Assembly: GCF_003387615.1 (NCBI RefSeq)
Contig: NZ_QUNS01000007.1
Coordinates: forward strand, 1-64,000
DNA length: 64,000 nucleotides
Reading direction: 5' to 3'
Source: Tenacibaculum gallaicum
GTDB taxonomy: Bacteria > Bacteroidota > Bacteroidia > Flavobacteriales > Flavobacteriaceae
Shown here: positions 1-7,514 of the stretch, one piece after another
How the letters are laid out: the number at the start of each line of letters is the position of its first letter
Numbering within the stretch: position 1 is the first letter of the stretch
The notes under the pieces: generated by a model
Database searches by the model: none
What the model was told of the DNA's origin: nothing
The model's input: the letters and a program-made list of their open reading frames with translations, nothing else
Position numbers and translations under genes: made by a program

Positions 1-197
1 TTTTTCCACTTAACAACTACTTTTTTTGCCTTTTTTTTACAACCAATTTTTAAATCGCTACTCCACAATATTTTAACCCAAAAAGTTTTTTGTAAGTATA
101 TCCTATTTTAAACCTGATTTATCCATTTTACCCGTAAAACACCTTAATTAATCGAAAGCTTTGTTATACTTAGATTGTATATATAGGTAGACAACTC
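1..197. other. AT-rich intergenic region
   Basis: No open frame with coding character and no clear promoter is visible here. The stretch is rich in T and A runs. It precedes the structured RNA candidate. A weak TTG near 161 has no good TAnnTTTG partner at the usual distance. Confidence 0.5.
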
Positions 198-330
198 GCG
201 TTAAGGATTAAAGTGGCATCCTTTTGTCTTGGCTGTATTTAGCAGCCTAAACAAAAGATATAACGGAAAGCCCGACACTTTGTATTGTTGGAACGCAGTG
301 GAAACATGCAACAAAGTGGAACGCCCACAC
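198..330 (+). ncRNA. structured RNA candidate, Flavo-1-like
   Basis: The stretch has two nested helices. CTTTTGT (221-227) pairs with ACAAAAG (251-257), with an inner stem GGCTG (231-235) to CAGCC (243-247). A second helix pairs CACTTTGT (276-283) with ACAAAGTG (311-318). AAGGAT (203-208) can also pair with ATCCTT (218-223). The order 'aaGGATtaaaGtGGCATCC', then an A-rich stem, then 'GATATAACGGAAAGCC', is a recurrent intergenic pattern in Flavobacteria, and I associate it with the Flavo-1 RNA of Rfam from memory. It ends before the thrS promoter, so it is probably a separate transcript and not a thrS leader. A short ATG-less open frame crosses it but has no protein-like content. The family name is an inference; the helices are seen directly. 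Confidence 0.5.
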
Positions 331-367
331 CAACAAATCATCTTATGTGAAATACATTATATATATA

Positions 368-398
368 TTGTAGGAAAAATGCTTTTACAATATCTTTG
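368..398 (+). promoter_or_regulatory. thrS operon promoter
   Basis: A TTG at 368-370 is followed after 20 bp by TATCTTTG at 391-398, an exact match to the Bacteroidota TTG/TAnnTTTG promoter. Transcription should start near 404, giving a leader of roughly 48 nt for thrS. Confidence 0.75.
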
Positions 399-406
399 CG
401 ATTCAA

Positions 407-428
407 AATTTCCACTTGTAAGGAAATT
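407..428 (+). promoter_or_regulatory. thrS leader hairpin resembling tRNA-Thr anticodon arm
   Basis: AATTTCC (407-413) pairs with GGAAATT (422-428) over seven base pairs. The eight-base loop between them is A-CUUGUAA, which contains a complete canonical seven-base anticodon loop for tRNA-Thr(UGU): C32, U33, UGU, A37, A38. The hairpin lies at the very 5' end of the predicted thrS mRNA and about 24 nt before the ATG. In E. coli, ThrRS represses its own translation by binding an anticodon-like leader hairpin; the same role here is an inference. Confidence 0.5.
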
Positions 429-451
429 ATTTATAACAACTATATTATATA

Positions 452-2398
452 ATGATAAAGATTACATTACCCGACGGGAGCGTCAAAGAATTTGAAATGA
501 ACAGCACTCCAATGGATGTTGCTAGAAGTATTAGTGAAGGTTTAGCTAGAAATGTTATTTCTGCGAGTTTTAATGGAACTACCGTTGAAACCTCTACTCC
601 TTTAACCACAGATGGCTCGTTAGTTTTATATACATTTAACAACCCTGAAGGGAAAAAAGCTTTCTGGCATTCTTCTGCTCACGTATTGGCTCAAGCTATT
701 TTAGATTTTTATCCTAATGCGAAATTAACTATTGGTCCTGCTATTGAAAATGGGTTTTATTACGATGTTGATTTTGGAGACGAGTCTATTTCAGAAAAAG
801 ACTTTGACAAAATAGAAAAGAAGTTTTTAGAACGTGCTCGTGAAAAAGCAGAATTTAAACTACGTTCTATTTCTAAAGCTGATGCTTTAGCTTATTATAC
901 AGCCCAAGACAATCAATATAAGGTAGAGCTTATTGAAGGGTTAGAAGATGGTGACATTACTTTTTGTGATCACAGTGATTTTACTGATTTATGTCGTGGT
1001 GGACACATTCCTAATACAGGAATTATTAAGGCTATAAAAATTATGAATGTTGCTGGTGCTTATTGGCGTGGTGATGAAAAGAACAATCAGTTAACTCGTG
1101 TGTATGGAATTTCTTTCCCTAAGCAAAAAGAGTTAAAGCAATATTTAGAACTACTTGAAGAGGCTAAAAAACGTGACCATAGAAAACTTGGGAAAGAGTT
1201 AGAGTTATTTACGTTTTCTCAAAAAGTTGGACAAGGGTTACCTTTATGGCTGCCTAAAGGCGCCGCTTTACGTGGTCGTTTAGAAGATTTCTTAAAAGCT
1301 GCTCAGAAGAAAGCTGGTTACGAAATGGTAATGACACCACATATTGGTCAGAAAGAACTATATGTAACTTCAGGACACTATGCTAAATACGGTGAAGATA
1401 GTTTTCAGCCGATTACTACTCCGAAGGCTGACGAAGAGTTTTTATTAAAACCGATGAACTGTCCGCATCACTGTGAGGTCTATAATCACAAACCTTATTC
1501 GTACAAAGATTTACCAAAACGTTTTGCTGAATTTGGTACTGTATATAGATATGAGCAAAGTGGTGAATTACATGGTTTAACTCGTGTACGTGGTTTTACT
1601 CAAGATGATGCTCATATTTTTTGTACCCCTGAACAATTAGATGAAGAGTTTAAAAATGTGATTGATTTAGTACTATATGTATTTGGTTCTTTAGGTTTTG
1701 AAAATTTTACTGCACAAGTATCTATTAGAGACATGGATAATCTTGACAAGTATATTGGTTCAGTTGAAAACTGGGAAAAAGCAGAACAAGCAATTATCAA
1801 TGCAGCAAAAGATAAAGATTTAGATTATGTGATTGAAGAAGGCGAAGCTGCCTTTTATGGCCCAAAATTAGACTTTATGGTTAAAGATGCTTTAGGCAGA
1901 AGTTGGCAATTAGGGACTATTCAAGTAGATTATAATTTACCTGAACGTTTTGATTTACAGTATAAGGGCGCTGACAACCAATTACACAGACCTGTAATGA
2001 TTCACCGTGCGCCATTTGGTTCTATGGAGCGTTTTATTGCTGTTTTACTAGAACACACAGGAGGTAATTTCCCGCTTTGGCTAACTCCTGAGCAAGTTAT
2101 TGTACTGCCAATCAGTGAGAAATATCAAAAATATACAGAAAAAGTTTTAACTTTGTTAGAAAATTCCGAAATTCGCGCCCTCGTTGATAACCGTAACGAG
2201 AAGACAGGAAGAAAGATACGCGATGCCGAAGTTAGCAAAATACCTTTTATGGTTATTGTTGGAGAACAGGAAGAAAAAGACGGCACAGTATCTGTAAGAA
2301 AACATGGTGAAGGTGATTTAGGAACATTTACTATAGAAGAGTTCGTTTCTCTAATACAGAAAGAAGTTAGTAAAACATTAGTTCCTTTTGGAAGTTAA
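452..2398 (+). CDS. thrS: threonine--tRNA ligase
   Basis: This cytoplasmic enzyme charges tRNA-Thr with threonine using ATP. The 648 residues match the usual full length. A TGS domain (1-62) is followed by the editing domain with HSSAH (His73, His77) and CRGGH (Cys181, His185). The class II catalytic core has the zinc-binding Cys337 in the NCPHHCE motif and motif 2 around the RYEQSGE stretch. A C-terminal anticodon-binding domain starts near 550. The ATG at 452 gives the expected [10 protein letters not shown] start and sits about 48 nt below a strong promoter. It heads the conserved thrS-infC-rpmI-rplT translation operon. A leader hairpin with a tRNA-Thr-like loop suggests autoregulation. 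Confidence 0.97.
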   Translation: MIKITLPDGSVKEFEMNSTPMDVARSISEGLARNVISASFNGTTVETSTPLTTDGSLVLYTFNNPEGKKAFWHSSAHVLAQAILDFYPNAKLTIGPAIENGFYYDVDFGDESISEKDFDKIEKKFLERAREKAEFKLRSISKADALAYYTAQDNQYKVELIEGLEDGDITFCDHSDFTDLCRGGHIPNTGIIKAIKIMNVAGAYWRGDEKNNQLTRVYGISFPKQKELKQYLELLEEAKKRDHRKLGKELELFTFSQKVGQGLPLWLPKGAALRGRLEDFLKAAQKKAGYEMVMTPHIGQKELYVTSGHYAKYGEDSFQPITTPKADEEFLLKPMNCPHHCEVYNHKPYSYKDLPKRFAEFGTVYRYEQSGELHGLTRVRGFTQDDAHIFCTPEQLDEEFKNVIDLVLYVFGSLGFENFTAQVSIRDMDNLDKYIGSVENWEKAEQAIINAAKDKDLDYVIEEGEAAFYGPKLDFMVKDALGRSWQLGTIQVDYNLPERFDLQYKGADNQLHRPVMIHRAPFGSMERFIAVLLEHTGGNFPLWLTPEQVIVLPISEKYQKYTEKVLTLLENSEIRALVDNRNEKTGRKIRDAEVSKIPFMVIVGEQEEKDGTVSVRKHGEGDLGTFTIEEFVSLIQKEVSKTLVPFGS

Positions 2399-2429
2399 AA
2401 AATAAATAGTAATTTAAAATTTATAAGTC

Positions 2430-2990
2430 ATAGCAATTAGAAGAAAAGGCGGTAGAAGACCCGCGAGAGTAATTAAAGAAGATCAACATAGAATTAATGA
2501 AAAAATTAGACATGTTGAAGAAGTTCGTCTTGTAGGCGATAACGTAGAAGTTGGTGTATATCCATTAGCTAAAGCTAGAGAGATTGCACGAGAGTTAGAA
2601 TTAGATTTAGTTGAAATTTCACCTAAAGCTGTTCCTCCTGTATGTAAAGTTATTGATTACAAAAAGTTCTTATATGAGCAAAAGAAACGTGAAAAAGCCT
2701 TAAAGTCTAAAGCGACTAAGGTTACCGTTAAGGAAATTCGTTTTGGACCTCAGACTGACGAACATGATTACGAATTTAAAAAGAAGCATGCTATTAAGTT
2801 CTTGAAAGACGGAGCTAAATTAAAGGCTTTTGTATTCTTCAAAGGACGTTCAATTGTATTTAAAGAACAAGGACAAATTTTACTACTAAAATTAGCTCAA
2901 GAATTAGAAGAATACGGTAAGGTAGAACAAATGCCTAAATTGGAAGGAAAACGTATGATTATGTTTATTGCCCCTAAAAAGGTTAAATAA
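2430..2990 (+). CDS. infC: translation initiation factor IF-3 (AUA start)
   Basis: IF-3 binds the 30S subunit, prevents premature 50S joining and checks the start codon and initiator tRNA. The frame encodes 186 residues: an N-terminal domain beginning [13 protein letters not shown] with the conserved HRINEKIR, a helix-linker with [15 protein letters not shown], and the C-terminal domain with [17 protein letters not shown]. There is no ATG, GTG or TTG before the conserved start. An in-frame TAA lies at 2424-2426, so initiation must be at ATA (2430) or ATT (2436). ATA aligns with the usual first Met of the family (M-AIRR). Rare infC start codons (AUU in E. coli) let IF-3 repress its own translation. 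The first ATG is at 2802, inside the C-terminal domain, so a Met-based gene call loses two thirds of the protein. Confidence 0.93.
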   Translation: MAIRRKGGRRPARVIKEDQHRINEKIRHVEEVRLVGDNVEVGVYPLAKAREIARELELDLVEISPKAVPPVCKVIDYKKFLYEQKKREKALKSKATKVTVKEIRFGPQTDEHDYEFKKKHAIKFLKDGAKLKAFVFFKGRSIVFKEQGQILLLKLAQELEEYGKVEQMPKLEGKRMIMFIAPKKVK

Positions 2991-3034
2991 ACAAATACAA
3001 CGATAATATAAGCAAGATAAAACTAAGAACAAAG

Positions 3035-3232
3035 ATGCCTAAAATTAAAACAAAGTCTAGTGCCAAAAAACGTTTCAAGTTAACTGGTTCTGGGAAAATC
3101 AAAAGAAAGCACGCGTTTAAAAGTCACATTTTAACAAAGAAGTCTAAAAAACGTAAGCTTGCATTAACTCATTCGACTTTAGTACACAAGTCAGATGAAG
3201 CTAACATTAAGCAACAATTAGTTTTAAAATAA
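3035..3232 (+). CDS. rpmI: 50S ribosomal protein L35
   Basis: A 65-residue, very basic protein of the large ribosomal subunit. The start [19 protein letters not shown] and the block [15 protein letters not shown] are diagnostic for bL35. It lies 44 bp after infC and is cotranscribed in the thrS-infC-rpmI-rplT order found across Bacteroidota. No separate promoter is evident. Confidence 0.97.
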   Translation: MPKIKTKSSAKKRFKLTGSGKIKRKHAFKSHILTKKSKKRKLALTHSTLVHKSDEANIKQQLVLK

Positions 3233-3324
3233 TTGTTAGCACAGGGAATTTAATTATTAACCATGGAGTTAGGCACATGAAGAACTTTTAAATAAGTCGC
3301 CTACTACAAAAACACATTTGAATT

Positions 3325-3669
3325 ATGCCAAGATCAGTAAATTCAGTAGCTTCAAGAAATAGAAGAAAAAAAATCTTGAAGCAAGCAAAAGGTTACTTTG
3401 GACGTCGTAAAAACGTTTACACAGTAGCAAAGAATGCGGTTGAAAAAGGAATGCTATATGCATACCGTGACCGTAAAAACAATAAGAGAAACTTCCGTTC
3501 ATTATGGATCCAACGTATTAACGCTGGAGCTCGTCAGTACGGAATGTCTTACTCACAGTTTATGGGTAAAGTTAAAGCTAATAACATTGAGTTAAACCGT
3601 AAGGTTTTAGCTGATTTAGCTATGAACAACCCAGAAGCTTTTAAGGCCGTTGTAGAAAAAGTAAAATAA
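3325..3669 (+). CDS. rplT: 50S ribosomal protein L20
   Basis: A 114-residue basic protein that binds 23S rRNA early in large-subunit assembly. The motifs [47 protein letters not shown] and [17 protein letters not shown] are classic bL20. It is the last gene of the operon and is followed by a strong terminator. L20 represses this operon in several bacteria by binding its mRNA; the 92-nt rpmI-rplT gap shows no obvious mimic to me. Confidence 0.97.
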   Translation: MPRSVNSVASRNRRKKILKQAKGYFGRRKNVYTVAKNAVEKGMLYAYRDRKNNKRNFRSLWIQRINAGARQYGMSYSQFMGKVKANNIELNRKVLADLAMNNPEAFKAVVEKVK

Positions 3670-3692
3670 GTTTCATAACCTTGCTTATACTA

Positions 3693-3723
3693 AAAACCCA
3701 AACTTTAACGTTTGGGTTTTTTT
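3693..3723 (+). terminator. intrinsic terminator of the thrS-rplT operon
   Basis: AAAACCCAAAC, a TTAA loop, then GTTTGGGTTTTTTT form a GC-containing hairpin followed by a T run, 24 bp past the rplT stop. Confidence 0.85.
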
Positions 3724-3764
3724 AAACCATCTATATTCATCAATTGAACTAAAATATCAATCCT

Positions 3765-4349
3765 ATGAAATTTTTTAAAATAGTATTCATCTTTATTTTT
3801 ACTCAAAGTATTATTGCTCAAGACAGCTCTATTGAGCAGCCCAATACTGTTGAAAACCAATTTAAAGAGCTTTACAAAAAATCAAACAACTATCAAATTT
3901 ATAAGGTTGTAAAAAAAAATGAATACTTAAGACTACAGAATAGTATTTTAGATAGTATAAAAGTTATTAAAACTGATGCAGCTGCTAAACAAGTAAAAAT
4001 AAATGAGCAGCAAAAAAGTATTACTGAACTACAAACTAAAATAGATACATTAAATAAAGACTTAACCACTTCTATTGACAAGGAGGATGCTATTTCTTTT
4101 ATTGGTATTCCTCTAAACAAATCCACTTACAATTCTATCGTATGGGGGATCATTTTTGTTTTACTTGCTGGGTTAACTTTTTTTATCTACAGGTTTAAAA
4201 ACAGTAATGTAATTACTAAAGAGACTAAAAGTTTACTAACTGATACTGAAGAGGAGTTTGAGCAGTATAAGAGAAAGTCTATTGAAAAAGAACAAAAACT
4301 ACGTAGACAGTTACAAGACGAAATTAATAAACAACGTGGTGTGAATTAA
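3765..4349 (+). CDS. exported coiled-coil membrane protein, unknown function
   Basis: I do not recognise a functional family. The 194-residue product has a signal peptide (about 1-18, ending SIIAQ). A long charged coiled-coil region follows (about 45-108) with a heptad-like 'INEQQKSITELQTKIDTLNKDL'-type pattern. One transmembrane helix lies at about 127-147 (VWGIIFVLLAGLTFFIY), followed by a second basic/acidic coiled coil to the end. The topology suggests a periplasmic coiled coil and a cytoplasmic tail. Similar flavobacterial proteins carry an old database name as a tRNA methyltransferase; nothing in this sequence supports such an activity. It lies alone between two terminators. Confidence 0.8.
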   Translation: MKFFKIVFIFIFTQSIIAQDSSIEQPNTVENQFKELYKKSNNYQIYKVVKKNEYLRLQNSILDSIKVIKTDAAAKQVKINEQQKSITELQTKIDTLNKDLTTSIDKEDAISFIGIPLNKSTYNSIVWGIIFVLLAGLTFFIYRFKNSNVITKETKSLLTDTEEEFEQYKRKSIEKEQKLRRQLQDEINKQRGVN

Positions 4350-4370
4350 TATTCCATCCCTGATTTACAT

Positions 4371-4420
4371 AAAAAAGCAACTCTTGTTCGGCTACTTTAG
4401 TAAACTAAGGGTTGCTTTTT
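4371..4420 (+). terminator. probable terminator
   Basis: AAAAGCAAC and GGTTGCTTTTT pair across a long, partly self-pairing loop and are followed by a T run. The site lies 20 bp past the stop of the upstream coiled-coil gene and abuts the next promoter. Confidence 0.5.
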
Positions 4421-4427
4421 ATATTTG
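4420..4427 (+). promoter_or_regulatory. TAnnTTTG promoter element
   Basis: TATATTTG matches the Bacteroidota -7 box. Transcription should start near 4433, so the real start codon of the next gene must be the ATG at 4503. An upstream in-frame TTG at 4425 lies inside this box and cannot be used. Confidence 0.55.
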
Positions 4428-4502
4428 TATTCTTCCCTTTTTAAGATAGTTTTGTCATTAGAAAAAAGCTATTTAAAGTTACTACACCTAACAAATACAT
4501 CA

Positions 4503-5543
4503 ATGAAAAAGAATTTTACTCTATTGTTTATTTTGATTTCTTTCAGCATTTATTGCCAAAACAAATATGAAATTAAAGGTTTCTCAAATAAGTATAAAGG
4601 ATTGTTGACTATTGAGAAAGGTTATGAAAATGAAATTTTTAAAAAAGGATGTATTGCTATTTTTGAATCTAAAACAAATACAAAAATAATAGAAATTCAA
4701 TCCGACGAATTAACTTTTGAATTAGAAGCTACAAAACATGTTAAAACTAATATTTTAAAACTTCCATATGGAGAACAAAGTATTTTAATATCTAAAGATT
4801 TCAATTTTGATGGTATTAAAGATTTAGCCATTATGAATGGACAATTTAGCTGCTATCATGGACCATCTTTTAACGTCTATCTAGAAATTAACAACAAACT
4901 AACATTTAGCCCTGAGTTTACTCGATTAGCGCAAGAATATTGTGGTATGTTTCAAACGAACGCCAAAACAAAAACTATTCACACTATCACAAAAAGTGGT
5001 TGTTGCTGGCATCAATATTCAACTTTTAAAGTCGTTAACGACGTACCTACTCCTACTTTAATTATAGAAGAAAACGCTGCATTTGCTCCTTTTTTCTCTA
5101 CAACTACAACACAGTGGAATGGTAATAAAAAGAACACAAAAATTATTAAAACATTAAACCTTAAATATGATGGTGTTTCTGAAATATTATCATTCAAACT
5201 TATTAGAAACCAAAAACAAGTTGTTCTATTCAGCATCGATAATCAAGTACTTAATTATGCCTTGGTAAAACCTAACGGAGTTGTAGAGTTTTCATTTCCT
5301 CTTGAAATGATGCAAGAAAATTATAATTTCAACCTCAATAAAACAGATAATACATTAACCTTTAAAAACAGGAGTGCAACTTACCAAATCTATCAAAAAA
5401 GTAAAGAAAACAAAGTTAATAGTATTGGTATACTTGTTACTGTAAATGGTAAGAATTACGATTTAAAAGGAAATTTAAACTCTATAAAAGGAAGTTTAAA
5501 AACTTTAAAAGGCACAGAACTAAACAATCTTATCAGCGAATAA
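4503..5543 (+). CDS. secreted protein, XAC2610-like
   Basis: A 346-residue exported protein of unknown biochemical role. A signal peptide (MKKNFTLLFILISFSIYCQ) leads into a region with a calcium-loop-like stretch, KDFNFDGIKDLAIMNG, followed by FNVYLEINNKLTFSPEFTRLAQE and a CCWH segment. That order is typical of XAC2610-related secreted proteins. The C-terminal 110 residues are a separate beta-rich domain with repeated short KG motifs. The start was set at 4503 because it begins a good signal peptide and lies below the promoter at 4420; the frame is open further upstream but only with TTG. It is a single-gene unit ending at a long bidirectional hairpin. Confidence 0.8.
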   Translation: MKKNFTLLFILISFSIYCQNKYEIKGFSNKYKGLLTIEKGYENEIFKKGCIAIFESKTNTKIIEIQSDELTFELEATKHVKTNILKLPYGEQSILISKDFNFDGIKDLAIMNGQFSCYHGPSFNVYLEINNKLTFSPEFTRLAQEYCGMFQTNAKTKTIHTITKSGCCWHQYSTFKVVNDVPTPTLIIEENAAFAPFFSTTTTQWNGNKKNTKIIKTLNLKYDGVSEILSFKLIRNQKQVVLFSIDNQVLNYALVKPNGVVEFSFPLEMMQENYNFNLNKTDNTLTFKNRSATYQIYQKSKENKVNSIGILVTVNGKNYDLKGNLNSIKGSLKTLKGTELNNLISE

Positions 5544-5560
5544 GTTTTAGCTTCAAATAG

Positions 5561-5605
5561 TTTTAACAAAAATCCCGAGTTTATCACTCGGGGTTTTTGT
5601 TAAAA
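5561..5605. terminator. bidirectional terminator with 20-bp stem
   Basis: TTTTAACAAAAATCCCGAGT and ACTCGGGGTTTTTGTTAAAA pair over 20 positions with a single G-T wobble around the loop TTATC. It separates two convergent genes and has T-rich ends on both strands. The CCCGAGT core is the same as in the terminator after the pseudouridine synthase gene at 58 kb. Confidence 0.85.
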
Positions 5606-5630
5606 CTACCATTATCTAGCATTGTATTTA

Positions 5631-7307
5631 TTATGACAACCCTGAAATTACTCCGTTGTTATCAATCGTCATATTTTCAGATGCCGGTGTTGCAGGCAAC
5701 CCTGGCATACGCATCATTTTTCCTAAAATTGGAATGATGAACTGTGCTCCTGCCGCAATCTCAATTTCTCTAACCGTAATCGTAAACCCTTCAGGTTTTC
5801 CAATTAACTTATCATCATCAGAAAATGATTTTTGCGTTTTTGCCATACAAATAGCAAAGTCGTTAAACCCTAAACGGTCAATTCTACGTAGGTTTAGCTC
5901 TGCCTTTTTATCATAAGTTACTCCGTCTGCACCATAAACTTCTTTAGCTATAGTTTCTATCTTTTCTTTTACTGGACTCTTCCAGTCGTACAGTGGTTTG
6001 TACTGTGTTGCTTTATTTTCAACTACGTCAACTACAGCTTTTGCTAAATCTTTAGTTCCTTCTCCTCCTTTCGCCCATCCTTCTGAAACGACAGCTTGTA
6101 CTCTTAACTTATCACAAGCATCAATTACAAACTGTACTTCTTCATCAGAATCAGAAATGAAAGAGTTTATTGCTACGACAGGCTCAATATTGAACTTTCT
6201 AATATTTTCAATATGCTTCTCTAAATTTTTAAATCCGCTTTGCACACGTTCTAAACTTGGCGTATTATATTCTTCTTTTGGAGAACCTCCATGGTGACGC
6301 AATGCTCTAATAGTAGCAACTAATACTACACATTTAGGATTTAACCCTGCATATTGTGATTTAATGTTTAAGAATTTTTCTGCTCCTAAATCAGCCCCAA
6401 AACCAGCTTCTGTTACCACATAATTTGATAAAGATAATCCCATTTTAGTCGCAATAATTGTATTTGTCCCTTGTGCTATATTTGCAAAAGGTCCTCCATG
6501 AATTATTGCTGGATTTTCTTCTAACGTTTGTACCAAGTTTGGTTTTACTGCATCTTTTAACAAGATAGCCATTGCATCTTGTGCTTTTAAATCACGAGCA
6601 AAAACTGGTTTTTTATCAAATGTAAATCCTATAAAAATATTTCCCAAGCGCTCTTTTAAATCATCAAAAGAAGTTGCCATACAAAGAATTGCCATTACTT
6701 CAGATGCTGGCGTAATATTAAACCCATCTTCACGAGGTATCCCATTTGCTGTACCCCCTAAACCAATTGTGATTTGACGTAATGCACGATCATTCATATC
6801 AATTACACGTTTCCATAAAATGGTTCGTGGATCAATATTTAAATTGTTCGCTTTACTTTGTAAATTATTGTCTATTAAAGCTGACAGTAAATTGTTCGCT
6901 TTCTCAATTGCATTAAAGTCTCCTGTAAAATGTAGGTTGATATCTTCCATTGGAACTACTTGAGAGTATCCACCTCCAGCAGCTCCTCCTTTGATTCCAA
7001 AAACAGGCCCTAATGAAGGCTCTCTTAACACTACAGTAGCTTGCTTCCCTACTTTATTCAACCCTTCTGTTAAGCCTATAGAAACAGTAGTTTTTCCTTC
7101 GCCAGCTGGCGTTGGAGTTAATGCTGTTACCAATACTAAGTTATTTTCTCTTATTTTCTCTTCATCTATTAAGCTTAGGGGTAATTTAGCTTTGTATTTC
7201 CCATACATTTCTAAATCATCTTCTTCTATTTGTAACTTACTTGCTATATGCTTAATATGTTGTAATTCTTTTGCTTGAGCAATCTCGATATCGGTTAAAT
7301 GCGCCAT
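5631..7307 (-). CDS. fhs: formate--tetrahydrofolate ligase
   Basis: The enzyme joins formate to tetrahydrofolate with ATP to give 10-formyl-THF for purines and formyl-Met-tRNA. The 558 residues match the family length. The ATP-binding loop PTPAGEGKTTVSIGL is near 66-80. Other family blocks are EPSLGPVFGIKGGAAGGGYSQ, HFTGDFNAI, GFGADLGAEKF and RHHGG. The ATG at 7307 gives the expected MAHLTDIEIAQ start. The gene is monocistronic, divergent from secDF and convergent with the XAC2610-like gene. Confidence 0.97.
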   Translation of the reverse strand: MAHLTDIEIAQAKELQHIKHIASKLQIEEDDLEMYGKYKAKLPLSLIDEEKIRENNLVLVTALTPTPAGEGKTTVSIGLTEGLNKVGKQATVVLREPSLGPVFGIKGGAAGGGYSQVVPMEDINLHFTGDFNAIEKANNLLSALIDNNLQSKANNLNIDPRTILWKRVIDMNDRALRQITIGLGGTANGIPREDGFNITPASEVMAILCMATSFDDLKERLGNIFIGFTFDKKPVFARDLKAQDAMAILLKDAVKPNLVQTLEENPAIIHGGPFANIAQGTNTIIATKMGLSLSNYVVTEAGFGADLGAEKFLNIKSQYAGLNPKCVVLVATIRALRHHGGSPKEEYNTPSLERVQSGFKNLEKHIENIRKFNIEPVVAINSFISDSDEEVQFVIDACDKLRVQAVVSEGWAKGGEGTKDLAKAVVDVVENKATQYKPLYDWKSPVKEKIETIAKEVYGADGVTYDKKAELNLRRIDRLGFNDFAICMAKTQKSFSDDDKLIGKPEGFTITVREIEIAAGAQFIIPILGKMMRMPGLPATPASENMTIDNNGVISGLS

Positions 7308-7469
7308 GGCAAATTGTTTAAAATTTTAAGTTATTTATTTTGCTAAAAAGTAGGTAAATATACGTAATATAATTCCTGTAAAAACTGACATTTGTTAGCA
7401 AATATTCCCTAATTATTATCTAATCACATAAATATGGTAAAAGAATTCGCTTTTCTTTTAATGAAACGC

Positions 7470-7477
7470 TATATTTG
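7470..7477 (+). promoter_or_regulatory. secDF promoter element
   Basis: TATATTTG is an exact TAnnTTTG match. The expected TTG 20 bp upstream is degenerate (TTC). It places the transcript start about 32 nt before the secDF ATG. Confidence 0.6.
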
Positions 7478-7514
7478 CACGTTTTTAAAATAAAGTCGAT
7501 TTAAATTATTTACA

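Noticed and set aside
371..451. T-box or other riboswitch in the thrS leader
   Set aside because: The leader is only about 48 nt long and no specifier/antiterminator layout exists; only one short hairpin is present.
229..495. Open frame of 88 codons before thrS
   Set aside because: It overlaps the structured RNA, the thrS promoter and the thrS start, and has no protein-like composition.
3765..4349. tRNA (guanine-N1)-methyltransferase name for the coiled-coil protein
   Set aside because: The protein has a signal peptide, coiled coils and a membrane helix, and no methyltransferase motif.
4425..4502. TTG start for the XAC2610-like gene
   Set aside because: The TTG is inside the promoter box; ATG 4503 begins a good signal peptide.
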